Part shown: positions 1-9,963 of the stretch, in pieces
How the letters are laid out: each line of letters begins with the position of its first letter
Numbering within the stretch: the stretch's first letter is position 1
Assembly: GCA_027600665.1 (NCBI GenBank)
Contig: JADGJL010000604.1
Location: forward strand, 1-17,368
Source of the DNA: Irineochytrium annulatum
Taxonomy: Eukaryota; Chytridiomycota; Chytridiomycetes; Chytridiales; Chytridiaceae
Reading direction: 5' to 3'
DNA: 17,368 bases
The notes under the pieces: generated by a model
What the model saw: the letters and a program-made list of their open reading frames with translations, nothing else
The model's database searches: none
What the model was told of the DNA's origin: nothing
Translations under genes and position numbers: made by a program

Positions 1-1053
1 GAGTCGGGGAGTTGGGCGGCCTGGGGGTCCTCAATCTGCGAGTTCAGTTTAACCCAGCTGATTGAGTGCCGCGCGGGCTTTCACTCAGGGTCGCCGCGCA
101 TGCCGACCGCGCTGATCGCCTATGCTGACCCCGTGACCCGCATATCACCACCAAGCCTGGTCGCAGAAGGCTTGGAGGAATTTCATCAGCCACCCAAAGA
201 GTTCGCACTATCCTGACGTAATCAACGTGATGCCCTCATAGAAAGCAAGCCCGGGCGAACTAATTCCCGGCTGAATGGCTGGATGGCTGTATGATATCTA
301 CAAAATGTCTACGAGATAGCGCAAGATCAATTACAGTATTAGGCCATCACAGAGTTCCCACGTTTGTAGACCGTGTTCGCTAATTCATCACCCACAAAGT
401 TTGGTGGAAGGGGGAAGCCCTTTCATGCGCAGGTTGGTCCACGTTGGACGACCGCCTTCGTCATTAGGGTGCCTTCGTCATTAGGGTGCATCTGCTAAGT
501 AATTTTCATTGGACAGGGTTTCCACTCACACCGTCGAGGTCCCAGGTCGCTGTAAGGTAGTCAAAGTGGCAAAAGGTTGATGTCGGCGATCGGGGAGATC
601 GCGACTCTGGGTCGAGGATAATAATACGCGCACAGATAAGGGCCGTTCGAGTCCGATTGGCGATGTCGGCACATGAACGCGCACTCTCCGAAATACTAAT
701 GCAAAGAAGTTGGTGGTATTCTTAGTTGCAGAGCACGAGCAGGAAGGGAGCCATCTACAAAGCGCCGGTTACGATCGGGGACGCGGCCGTGGCTTCTATG
801 CCTGTCGGCCTTGCGCAGGAGGAGGCCGGTAGCGGTACTCAGAGCTTAGCGAGCACTGCGGCAGAGCCGTCTGTCCCGCAAAATAAGCAACCGGTTAGCG
901 AACTCTGTCCTGGAAAGCAAGGGCAATGAAGGAACTTACCGCAGATGACTTTACTTAGGCTGTTATCAAAGTGAAGGTGAATTGGTCCTTCCTCCCTTCA
1001 TCTCACAGAAGGCGAGTTTGACAACTACGGAATCGGCTCACCACAAGTCAGAG
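1..1053. other. Intergenic/upstream region without a recognisable gene
   Basis: About 1.05 kb with no reading frame that looks like a protein. The longest, 726-929, is a 67-codon frame without recognisable composition or partner exon. The stretch presumably holds the promoter and 5' UTR of the LMBR1-like gene that starts at 1054. Inverted CCAAT pentamers (ATTGG) occur near 507 and 655, but such short words are expected by chance. A perfect 17-bp tandem duplication lies at 454-487. I see no tRNA, repeat family or transposon remnant. Confidence 0.6.
454..487. repeat. Perfect 17-bp tandem duplication
   Basis: The unit GCCTTCGTCATTAGGGT occurs at 454-470 and again, directly abutting and without mismatch, at 471-487; the next two bases (GC) continue the match. 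It lies in the non-coding region upstream of the LMBR1-like gene. The embedded TTAGGG is too short and isolated to suggest a telomeric repeat. It looks like a recent slippage or small duplication event. Confidence 0.9.
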
Positions 1054-2965
1054 ATGGGAGTGAACATCGTCCTGGTCGTCACGTCCGTCGTGTTCGCCAT
1101 CCTCGTCGTGCTGGCGTCCATCTACTTCCTGGTCTACTTCCAGCACCCGGACGACAAATGGGTTGCCTGGTTCCCCAAGATCGTCGTCGTATGTTCAGCC
1201 ATTTACCTTCTCCGCGGGGGTGCATCCCCGACAGTCCACTGGACGTACTGACTAGGATCCTTTTTTAATTATCAGGTCACTGGTCTCTCCCTCGCCGCAT
1301 TCAACCTCTTCCTTCTCCCCCTCGATGTGGCCAACCAACGATCCAACGGCAACGTGCCGATGGACACATTAACACTAGCGTTCTACATCGCAACCGTTCT
1401 CATAGTAATCGTCGCCGTGCCCTTCACCGTCTTCTTCTACGAGGGCACGGACGACAGCGACGAGAAGGACAATAAAAAGTCCGGCGGCGGCCAGCTCGTG
1501 TACGCGATCAAGTGGCTCATCCCGACCGTGCTTTTCGCCGGGGCCATCATCGGGCTCATGTACTGGCAGCTCGGCTACGCTGACATCCCAACCTCGTTCG
1601 TGACGGGGACACTGGTGAACAATTTTGATTTCAACGCGGATTACTGCGCACCGATCGCCGGCGTGGCAACTGTAAGTAGAATGCAGATTTCGAGTTTTAG
1701 GACCTGCGTGCATCGGCACCGATCATCTGATTTCCTGAATTGCAGTGCACGTTCCAAACGGGCTATAACTACCCCTGGGTCTCCTGGCTCGTCTACACCG
1801 TCGCGATCGTCTCCTTCGTCGGCTGGATCATTTTCACCGTTTTCGGAGGCGTCGGCCTCGTGGCCTTGCCCTACGACCTAATCCTCGAGTTCCAACACCG
1901 ACCCAAGCCCATCACGGCGGCCGAGTACGCCGAGCGGAAGGTGGCCATCGGGCAGCAGGCGGGCTTGCTCCTCGAGGTCGGGAGGCAGCTGACGGAGGAC
2001 TTGAAGGGATTTGCGAGGCAGGCGGCCTCGACGAGGTTTAACAGGAGGTGGAGAAATTTGAGGCAGAAGGAGACGGAGTTTAGGAAGGACACGTTGATTC
2101 TGGAGTTCCATTTCAGGAGGCTCGAGGATGCCTTCAAGCGACAGGGTGGCGATATTCTTTTTCAGTTTGTTAAACTCGCGGGGGGTTGCGTCGGGTACGT
2201 TAAAACTACTCTCTAAATTGATTTCGTTCATTAAGCTTACGATGAGTTCTATTTACAGGGCTGTACTGAGTCTGCTTTGGGTGGTCCACATCATCGTGTA
2301 CCTGATCCCGCTGACGTTGAAGCAAACGCCGTACTCGTCCTTCCTGAACGACTTCTTCGACGTGATTACTGGCGTCCCCTTCATTGGGACGGCATTTTAC
2401 GCCCTCTTCACCTTCTACCTGCTTTTCTGCGTCATCAAGGGAAATGCGAAGCTTGGCATGAGGCTCGTCTTCATCACTATTCATCCGCTGAGGTACACCA
2501 TTGCCAACAGAACATGCAAGGACGCGTTGTACTAAAAAGGAATGATTTATTAGGATTGGGGAGACGATGATGAACAGTCTCGTCTTTAACACGGGTATCA
2601 TCCTGCTCTCGTCCCTCTCCGTCGCGCAGTTCTGCACCCTGGCGTTTGCCAAATACGCCAGATACACGGCCTCAAACTGTAAGTAACGCCGGCGCAAGAA
2701 TGTTTTTCCTCTCAAAACTGATCACTTCATTATTTTGCGTGCCGCAGCACTTTTCGGTGTTCAGATGCAAAACCTTCACGGCATCCAATACGGCTACGAC
2801 GCCTTCATCTTCCTTATCTTGGGTTTTGCTGGGCTGACGGCGGGCTACAGCATTTACAAGCCGTATAACAAGCAGCGAGAGCACAGGTTCGCTCATCGGT
2901 GGTTTTTGGAGCATACTTTGTTGCTAATTTTTGTACAAATTTGCAGGATGAACTTTAAGTGGTGA
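1054..2965 (+). CDS. LMBR1/LIMR-family multi-pass membrane protein
   Basis: Exons: 1054-1188, 1276-1671, 1746-2194, 2259-2492, 2554-2678, 2748-2965; introns of 87, 73-74, 64, 61 and 69 nt have GTATGT, GTAAGT, GTACGT, GTACAC and GTAAGT donors. The joined frame is 518 aa, close to the roughly 500 aa of plant and amoeboid LIMR proteins. The first ATG in frame is 1054. Visible family signatures are a first membrane segment (residues 4-29) followed by YFQHPDD, then [14 protein letters not shown] (48-65), FYEG after the third segment (98-102), a [19 protein letters not shown] block after the fifth, a cytosolic charged loop (about 225-325), and [19 protein letters not shown] spanning the fourth splice junction. 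LMBR1-domain proteins include lysosomal cobalamin exporter LMBD1 and lipocalin receptors; the substrate here cannot be told. A further 60-nt intron (2887-2946) may shorten the tail to 498 aa. The family call is firm, the function is not. Confidence 0.9.
2887..2946 (+). other. Possible optional last intron of the LMBR1-like gene (60 nt, multiple of three)
   Basis: Just before the stop codon the sequence TTGCTAATTTTTGTACAAATTTGCAG has a branch-site-like CTAAT and a good TTGCAG acceptor ending at 2946. The best-placed donor is GTTCGC at 2887, which is weak; GT at 2899 or 2902 would also keep frame. Splicing or retention both reach the same last residues and stop at 2965, because the segment is a multiple of three and has no stop. 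The retained form adds about 20 mainly hydrophobic residues. Confidence 0.45.
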
Positions 2966-3685
2966 ATCAAGAAGACATGGTGCCTGAATGTTATTGATAA
3001 CTTTACGACCACATGTTGACCATTGTTAGAGGCATATTGTACCTAATGACATTCCAAATACACCCACTTTAATTTCCAATACGACAACGCGTATATTAGT
3101 TGTTCATGGACTAAGAACTTGACGATAGGGGAAGTGGGATTCAAAATTGACGCATGTCGCCTCAACTGCCTTCTTTCAAGAGCAGGTTGTCGAAGAATTT
3201 TAATGAAGTCAAAGAGAGTTACTCGTTTATTGATCATGCCCCGTGACGTGAAGCCATGCTGGATCCCCAAATTTATTCTTCATAAGTGGAAGTGGGAATC
3301 GGTGGGGAGCCGGAGTGTTAATAACGTGAGGTGCTTAAGAAAAAATAAACGACAAAAGGACTTAAAAATAAGGACGAAAGCCTTGCGAGCATCGATCATC
3401 CACCAATCCGACCTTAATCCGTCTACTTAAACAGTTAAAGGGGCTAAATTATAAAACGCAAACCATGTAAAGTAAGAACGAAGGAAAGCATGACTCATAA
3501 AAGGAAGGAATAAAGCAACCACTAAACGGCGAAAGAAGTATGCCATCGAGCAGACAAGGAATCAGAAGAGGAATCATGATCAAAATCGCAAATACACACA
3601 AGACACCGGTTTCAGGTAATATGAAGAACAAAGGTGAACTATATAGAACAACCTTCCAAAAAGAACCCCTCAAGAGTGATCCCAA
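2966..3685. other. 720-nt gap between two convergent genes
   Basis: This A/T-richer stretch separates the 3' ends of the plus-strand LMBR1-like gene and the minus-strand vigilin gene, so it should carry both 3' UTRs. Open frames of about 100 codons (3119-3430 plus, 3043-3270 minus) show no protein-like features. An AATAAA occurs on plus at 3344-3349 and on minus at 3272-3277; both are about 400 nt past the respective stops, so their use as poly(A) signals is doubtful. Confidence 0.55.
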
Positions 3686-6600
3686 TCATTCATCGCCATC
3701 GTCCTCCCCATCATCCGCATCTGCAGTAGCACCCACCCCCGACTTCGACTTCTTCTTCTTCTTATTTTTTTTCTTCTTCGCAGGCGCTGTCTCGCTCTGA
3801 GGTGCAGCAACGGGCGCCGCCACAGCGCCCCCCTTCGACTTCACGGTTGTCCATCCATCGTCAATAGGCGCCGGCGTAAAGTCGTCGACATCCTCGGGTA
3901 CAAGAAATTCGGGCGGAATTTCATGCACCACGGGGGCTGGGATTGGCATTGGCTTCGACACGGCGGGAGTAGGGGCGGGCGTTGCCGGGACGGAAAGTGC
4001 CGGGGAGAGAGCGGATGTGTCGAGCGCAGACGACTTGGCCGCCTTCTTTTTCTTGGACTTGCTCGTCTCCGGCTCGGGGACTGCGGCGACAGGAGCAGCG
4101 GGGGCCTTCGCAGGGGCGGTTGGAGGTTTAGGGGCCTGCTGCGGCGCAGGTGCGGGCTTCGCAGCCGCTTGAGATGCAGCGGCAGGGGCGGCCGCCTTCA
4201 TGGTGGGCTTCGCGGGTTGAGCGGCAGCAACGGGTGCCGGGGCAGGCGTTGGTGTCGGTTCTGGTGCCGCCTCCTCCTCTTCTGCGCCGCCGGCCGCACC
4301 CGACTTCCCCGACTTCTTCTTCTTCTTTTTTTTCCCGCCTTCGCTCGCGCCAGGGACGGTTGTAGGCTCCGCGGGAGCGCCAACCACCGAAGCGGCCTCC
4401 GCAGTGTCCCCCTTTTTGAATTTGCTCTTGACATCCTTCCATTCGTCCTCCTTAGGGCGTGAGGCCTGGCTGTAGACGGAGTATGAGGAAGCGCTAGTGT
4501 TCTGAGCTACGGGCACAACGCCGGTGACGAGAGAGGATGAGGTCATAGGGACGGCAGACTTCTTGCCGCGGCGGCCGTGGCCGACGGGAGCCTTCCCAGA
4601 GTAGCCGGGAATACCACCGTCAACTACAGACGACCCAGCGTCGCTCTGCATATCGTCGTCGATGCGGGCCGGACCGGAGTGTGAAGCGGCGACCGTCGGC
4701 GCCGCGGTCTTCTCCGCAGCATTTCGCGCCCTAGCCTCGTCCCGCTCTTTGTCGCGGACCAATCGGACCTTTTGATCGTCGATGATCTTGTTAACGAGTT
4801 CGGTGGCCTTCTCTACCGCCTCCGTGCTCCCGCGTATGACGAGGGTATCCGGCACAGTTGCTTTCGCATGCGACTGGTGCCCCCGTCCACGGCGATCCTC
4901 AGAGCCACGGTTGATGTCAAGGTTCGCTCCCGAATCAGTTCGCAGACGATTGATTGTGGCACCAGCACGGCCAATAATATGGGGTCGCATATCGGGGTCA
5001 ATCGTCAACCTAACCGTAACATCGTAAAGAGTCTGAAGAACACATTAGAATTAAGCAACGATCGCCGATTAATCGCATACCAGCTCCGCAAGTCCCTTCT
5101 CAATCGTTGCTACTGCCTGCGTAAGCGCCTTGGCATCACCCTTGACCGTAATAACCGAGCCTGCCTGACCGCGAGTGGCCGCACCGGTGATTTCGGCGAA
5201 AGCGGCACCAGAGCTTTCGGCTCGGACCTTCCTTAAGATGTCGTTGATGGAAGCTAACTCCGTATCATGGACCGCGCCGGCATTGGCGAGGTTCTCGAGA
5301 ACCTTCTCCGGAATAGCGACGGTCTGCGAGACGCGTTGTCTACCCTAAATAGAAGTTTTAATATATAGGCCCACAAAGTAATCAAAGAAACGTTCCGACC
5401 TTAATATCATCCAAAGCCTTCTTGACGCTGTCGGCATCCTTACCAACGACGCGGATAGTAATGTCGGTGACCTCCTCATCCTCGGCCACTTCCCCCATCC
5501 AAACATTAACGTTATATTTCCGCATGACCTCCTTCACGTTGTCACCCCCGCGGCCTAGAATCTTCGAGACTTCACTCTTTGGGAAAGTCGCCGAGTCCTC
5601 GGTAACATTACTAGACTCGTCCAGCAAATGCTTTTTCGGCGCATTCGGCTCGTCGCCCGTTAGCACTTCCGAGATCAGCTTTTCCACCGCCACGCGAAGC
5701 TTGTCGAGATCCCGGGTATGGGCTTTCAACGTGACAGTGTTGGACCCGGGCCCGCCAACGACGGAATCCCCACGGGGAGGGAAAGAGACCTTAACCCGGT
5801 CCGGACCGCCAAACGCGTCAATGACCTTTTTTATCCTGGAGCCTGCGGATCCAATAATATCTTTGTGAAGGAACGATGGAACGGCGAGCTCGTGGGAAGA
5901 GACGTTGACCTGCATACAATTAAGAACTGGAGGCAAAGCAAAACAACCTGACACACTTACCAGGTCGTCAACTACTTCGAGGATTTCCTTTTGAGCCGCC
6001 ATACAGCCCTTTCGGGAGCCCTCGAGAACAACTTCGGACGTCTCCTCATCTTGGTCAAAGAAGTCGACGCGGCTGACGCCATGCACTTCCTTCATCTTGT
6101 TAATACGCGAGCCCTGCGAACCAACAAGATGCCGGAGTACGGAGCGGGGGATTTGAAAGGTCAAAACGAAAGACTTGATAATCTACAAGAAGCCTGTTAG
6201 CACCAGCGGGTAATCAAAAAGAGTATCACAAACCTCCTTCTCGACAGTTGCCAAAAGCTCCGTCTTCGCCGCTTGAACGTGCTTCTTGTTCCCTTTAATG
6301 ATAACAAGCCCCTCCGCCTCCGCCGCCTCATCGACCTCCTCCTCCTCCTCCGGCTCATCCGCCTCAGGCGCCGCGGCGGACCGCCTCCCCTTCCCGCCTC
6401 TCCGCGGGAACTGAACATACACGCCGTGCCGCTCCATCGTCTGCTTCACCTCCTTCCCACCGGTGCCGATGAGTCGCCGGAGAATCCGCCGTTTTAAATC
6501 GGGCACCTGCGTCTCCCTCAGGACTTGCTGAGCCTCTTTCGACACCTCCTCGAAGAGCTTAACATCAATCGAGGTCTGATCCGCAAGACCTTGCGCCCGG

Positions 6601-9529
6601 TCCGTTAAGATCGCCTTGGCCTCCACGACCGCGTTCTTCGGTCCATAAATGGTGATCACCTCGTCGGCGTCGTTCACCTCGACGCGAAGATTCATGAGCG
6701 CCTGCTCAGCCACGCCGTCTAAAGGGACGACCTTGCCGTGCACGGGTGCAGAAAGGTTTTCCTTGATCAGCCGAATCAGCCAGCCGATGCCGCCGGATTG
6801 ACCCCGGTCACCGCTGCCGGTGGGGCCCGCCGCGTTGATGCCGGAGAGAACTTTCTTGGCAAGGCCCTTCCCGACCTTAACGTTGTCGCTAAATGAAGAG
6901 ATGACCTCGACGTGCTTCATATCAGCGACTAGCTTCTCCACCTTCGCCTTCAACTCCGCGACGTTCTTCTTCGGGCCCTTGAGGGTGATAGTGTTTGGGT
7001 CGACGTCCTTTTTCTTCTGGTTGTTGGCAGGGACGCTCTCCTTGTCGTCACCGTTCTCCTTCTTGAGGGCAGGGAACTTAATCGAGACGTCGTTGCCGTA
7101 GGGTGCGAGTAGCTCCTTCAAGCTAGCGCCACCGGAACCTATCAGCCTTCCGTGGAACTTCGACGGGACGGGGATGGTCTCGTTAACAAAGTCCGCTTGC
7201 GCCGTCGTCACAGCGAGGATCTCGTCGCGGACCTTCTCAACGAATGCCTGAACCTCGGCGTCGCTGGCGGCAGCCGCAGCCTCCCCACGGTTACCCTTCG
7301 GCGCCTTGACGTTGGGGGCTCCACCTAAACCCGACGGCTGCCTTCTCACCACCAATAAGACATCATCCGACTCGGCGTCCTCGTTCGGGACGACCACGTC
7401 CACAAGCCTGCCCTCCCACACCGGCGAACTCTTCATCTTCACAATGTTCTGTCCACCCTTGCCGACGACATAGCGGTGAAGACCCCGCGGGATCTCGACG
7501 TCGCCGAAGAACAACGAAGCGCCCCATTCTTTTAAAAGACCCGTAGCCTCCGTCCGCGCAGCATCGACCTCGCCACGCGTCTTCCCTTGGATTTCAATTA
7601 TGGGCTGTCCGGCTGGGGAGGTGATTTGGAGGATGGCGACGTTATGGGCCGTCTCAACCTTCCGAAGCTCAGCGCGCTCCTTGGTGAAAAGGTACTTCAT
7701 GAACATTTTGGCGTCCGTTGCCTTTGGCAGGAGAGGCACGACTTCAATTTCCTCTAGTTGTGTCTCGTTCGCCTAACATATAATGTGAGCATTATGCGAA
7801 GCTAACAGGGTGTCCCACCTTTTGCAAAACAGCCTGAAGCGCAGCGCTCAAGTTGGTATCCGGCCCGCGCACGGTAACGTTTTCAGACGGATCCGAGGCC
7901 AGTGGGAGTTCCACGGAGCACCCAGTCTGCTGCAAAATCTCCTGGAGAGTTGATCCCTTAGGGCCAATGATAAACCGATGTTGACGCTTTTTCACGGGGA
8001 AGGAGAGGGTACGGGTGGTGCGTTTCTTTAAAGATTGCAACGGAGTCAGCAAAAATGTACCATCCTCAACACAAACTGTAGTAACCAACCAAGTTTTCGT
8101 AAAGGCTTTTCAGGCGCTCCTCCGCGCTCCGCACGGCGTCACGGTCTCCAATGATGATGATCTCGTTCAGATTCTTCTCAGCGAGGACCGCTCCGGGCGC
8201 GAGCGGAGGGATGTGAATGCGAGTCGACGTCTCCTCCTGGAGCTGGTTGACGGTAGCATTTCCGAAGCCAGCGATGAAGGGGTGAAATGATCGCTCAATG
8301 GGGACGCGGAGGCTCAACTTGCTGGTCTGAATGCAAAGATGAGATCTATAGTACCACAGAGCAATCCACATTTCCATACCCGCTTTGCAACCTCGGCTTC
8401 AATCCTCTCCTTCGCAATTCTTACCCCCTCAAAGTCGCCTGTGATGGTGACGACCTGGTCATCGTCCTCCTCGAAGGATTCGACCGAGTTATCACGGACT
8501 GGAGCGCCCTCGGCCGGCTTCGGGATGCTGATACGTGTCGAAGTCTCGGCGGTCAGGGCCTTCAAGTTCTTACCGCCGGATCCAAGCAGGTGCGGGCGGA
8601 CTGAGGCGGGCACGTGGAGCGTTTCAGTTTTCTAAACCCCAAAAATATATATTTAGCCGTGAAGTGAGGAGATCGTTGCTTTGTAAAAGTCACCTGTGCA
8701 CCGACGGCGGCGACGAGCTCCCTGCGCGCCAGCTTCACGGCGTCAGCTTTCCCGTTGATAGTAAAGTTTAAAGCGTTAGTGGTCCTGTGCGTGGTGAAGT
8801 CGATGGTAGTTTGCGTCTTCAGCGAGATCAACTTTGTGACGTCCCAAATGCTTCCTTTGCCGTTCGAGGGGAGCTTGGCCTATTCGCAAAATAGTGTTCC
8901 ATTTTTTCGGGTGGAAGTTTCGTGGCAAGAGAGATCAAGAGGCGTGCGAACGTTGAAAGAATAGCGGTCGACAAAGCATTTGAAGCGGGAAAGGATAATG
9001 AAGTAGTCGGAGAATTTTTAAAAGTTCCGTCAATAATCAATGCTCAAGGAATCATGATCCCGCGTATGAAGAAGGAAACGGCACAAACCTGATCTTTAGC
9101 CTGGATCTCGAGCCTCTCGGAGACCTTCCCGAGTCTCTTCGCGACTGTGCCCGCATTCGCGCCGTTCTGCTTAGCGGCCGAGGTCGCGACGGGCGGGGCC
9201 CTCCATGCAGGAAGCGGCTTCCCAGCGGGGGCCGCGGGCAAAGAAGGAAACAGCTCCTCGCTCGATAGATCAATGTTCACGGGCTGCGACGGCGTGGGTC
9301 CAGCGGCGGCCGCGACGACGGCCGCGGAGCCGTCAGCGTCATCCATGCCGTTCGCGCCGGATTCGTCGTCATCGTTGGCGTTCGTGATATCGTCGTCGTC
9401 CGCGCGGCCGTGATGGTCGCCGTTGTCGTTGCCGGTGGAGTCGTGGCCGTTGATGTGCGGGTCAGCGTGCAGCTCGCCGATCTGATGCTGGAGCTGCGAG
9501 AGCACGGAGCCCGAGGAGAGGGATTCCAT
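3686..9529 (-). CDS. Vigilin/Scp160-type multi-KH RNA-binding protein
   Basis: Ten exons (minus strand): 9529-9089, 8879-8694, 8631-8380, 8326-8090, 8025-7819, 7772-6234, 6182-5961, 5909-5400, 5344-5081, 5032-3686; product 1734 aa, longer than vigilin or Scp160 (about 1200-1270). The start ATG (9529) has A at -3 and G at +4. Residues 1-147 are acidic and disordered with an LFPSLP motif (93-98). About 14 KH modules follow (148-1390). Clear GxxG loops are at 226-229, 545-548, 653-656, 877-880, 975-978, 1048-1051, 1147-1150 and 1307-1310; GPKG lies in exon 5. Modules in exons 2, 9 and part of 6 are degenerate. The exon-4 motif SFHPFIAG without a full GxxG, and HRFIIGPKG in exon 5, match vigilin KH2 and KH3. 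The last 340 residues are Ala/Pro-rich with lysine runs. The family binds mRNA and ribosomes at the ER and acts in translation. The donor at 5399 (GTCGGA) is weak. Confidence 0.92.
8880..9088 (-). other. First intron of the vigilin-like gene (209 nt)
   Basis: This intron is two to four times longer than any other in the window. The donor on the minus strand is GTTTGT at 9088 and the acceptor ...GCGAATAG ends at 8880; the TAG is in frame with exon 2, so this acceptor is the only way into that reading frame. A minus-strand open frame inside it (9040 downward) ends at this same region in another phase and has no KH-like features. A small additional exon cannot be excluded. Confidence 0.65.
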
Positions 9530-9963
9530 GGTTGGAATGAGGGAGGCGGACGCCGGGTCAGGGAGTCAGGCCGGGCGAGAAGTCGCGAGATCGGGAAGGG
9601 AGGTCGACACGGGTTGAGGGCCGCGCTCGAAAATTCGTGAGGCTCGCTGATTTTACACGCGATGTTGCAGGTCGCGACAACGGCTCGGTCCGAGACGTGG
9701 TAGGGACATGCTAGCAACGCTCTACAACAACGCCGATGCCACTATCCGTTCCTTATCCGTCTTCAGCTGGTTCGCACTCGCCAAATTTATTTATTTAAGT
9801 CCCGTTTTTCGCATGCAAGTGCTCTCTCCAAATGTCCTAGAGCAATTCAAACGTCGTCAACAGTTCAATTAACCAGAAAGATAACTTGGACACGAAGAAC
9901 TAAGTGTGAACATGTGAGTGAATATAGACAGAGACATGTTAACGAGAAAGGAAACGACAAAGC
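9530..9963. other. Intergenic region: vigilin promoter and 3' UTR of the next gene
   Basis: 434 nt between two genes on the minus strand. The part near 9530-9720 is G/C-rich and should hold the 5' UTR and promoter of the vigilin gene. The part near 9780-9963 is A/T-rich and should hold the 3' UTR of the gene ending at 9964. No clear TATA box is seen for vigilin. Confidence 0.5.
9786..9795 (-). terminator. Candidate poly(A) signal, AATAAATAAA
   Basis: On the minus strand two overlapping AATAAA hexamers lie about 170-180 nt past the stop codon (9964) of the upstream gene. The flanking sequence is A/T-rich, as in fungal 3' UTR efficiency elements. Position and orientation fit; cleavage site unknown. 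Confidence 0.45.

Noticed and set aside
644..653. GTTCGAGTCC, resembling a tRNA T-loop
   Set aside because: The flanking bases do not form a 5-bp T-stem and no acceptor, D or anticodon arms are found around it.
726..929. A 67-codon frame upstream of the LMBR1-like gene
   Set aside because: Short, no conserved features, no signal peptide and no splice partner; compatible with chance.
3119..3430. A 103-codon frame in the gap between convergent genes
   Set aside because: Lys/Arg-rich translation of A/T-rich 3' UTR-like sequence, with no domain and overlapped by another equally unconvincing minus-strand frame.
4300..4335. Pyrimidine-rich CTT runs that might be a microsatellite
   Set aside because: They are the complement of lysine codons (AAG/AAA) in frame in the vigilin-like tail, so coding explains them.
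3923..4462. A 179-codon plus-strand frame rich in Arg, Gly and Leu
   Set aside because: It lies opposite the low-complexity Ala/Pro/Lys tail of the vigilin-like protein and is a shadow of that biased composition.
8828..9040. A 70-codon minus-strand frame inside the first vigilin intron as an extra exon
   Set aside because: It is in a different phase from exon 2, which has an in-frame TAG directly at its acceptor, and shows no KH-like sequence.
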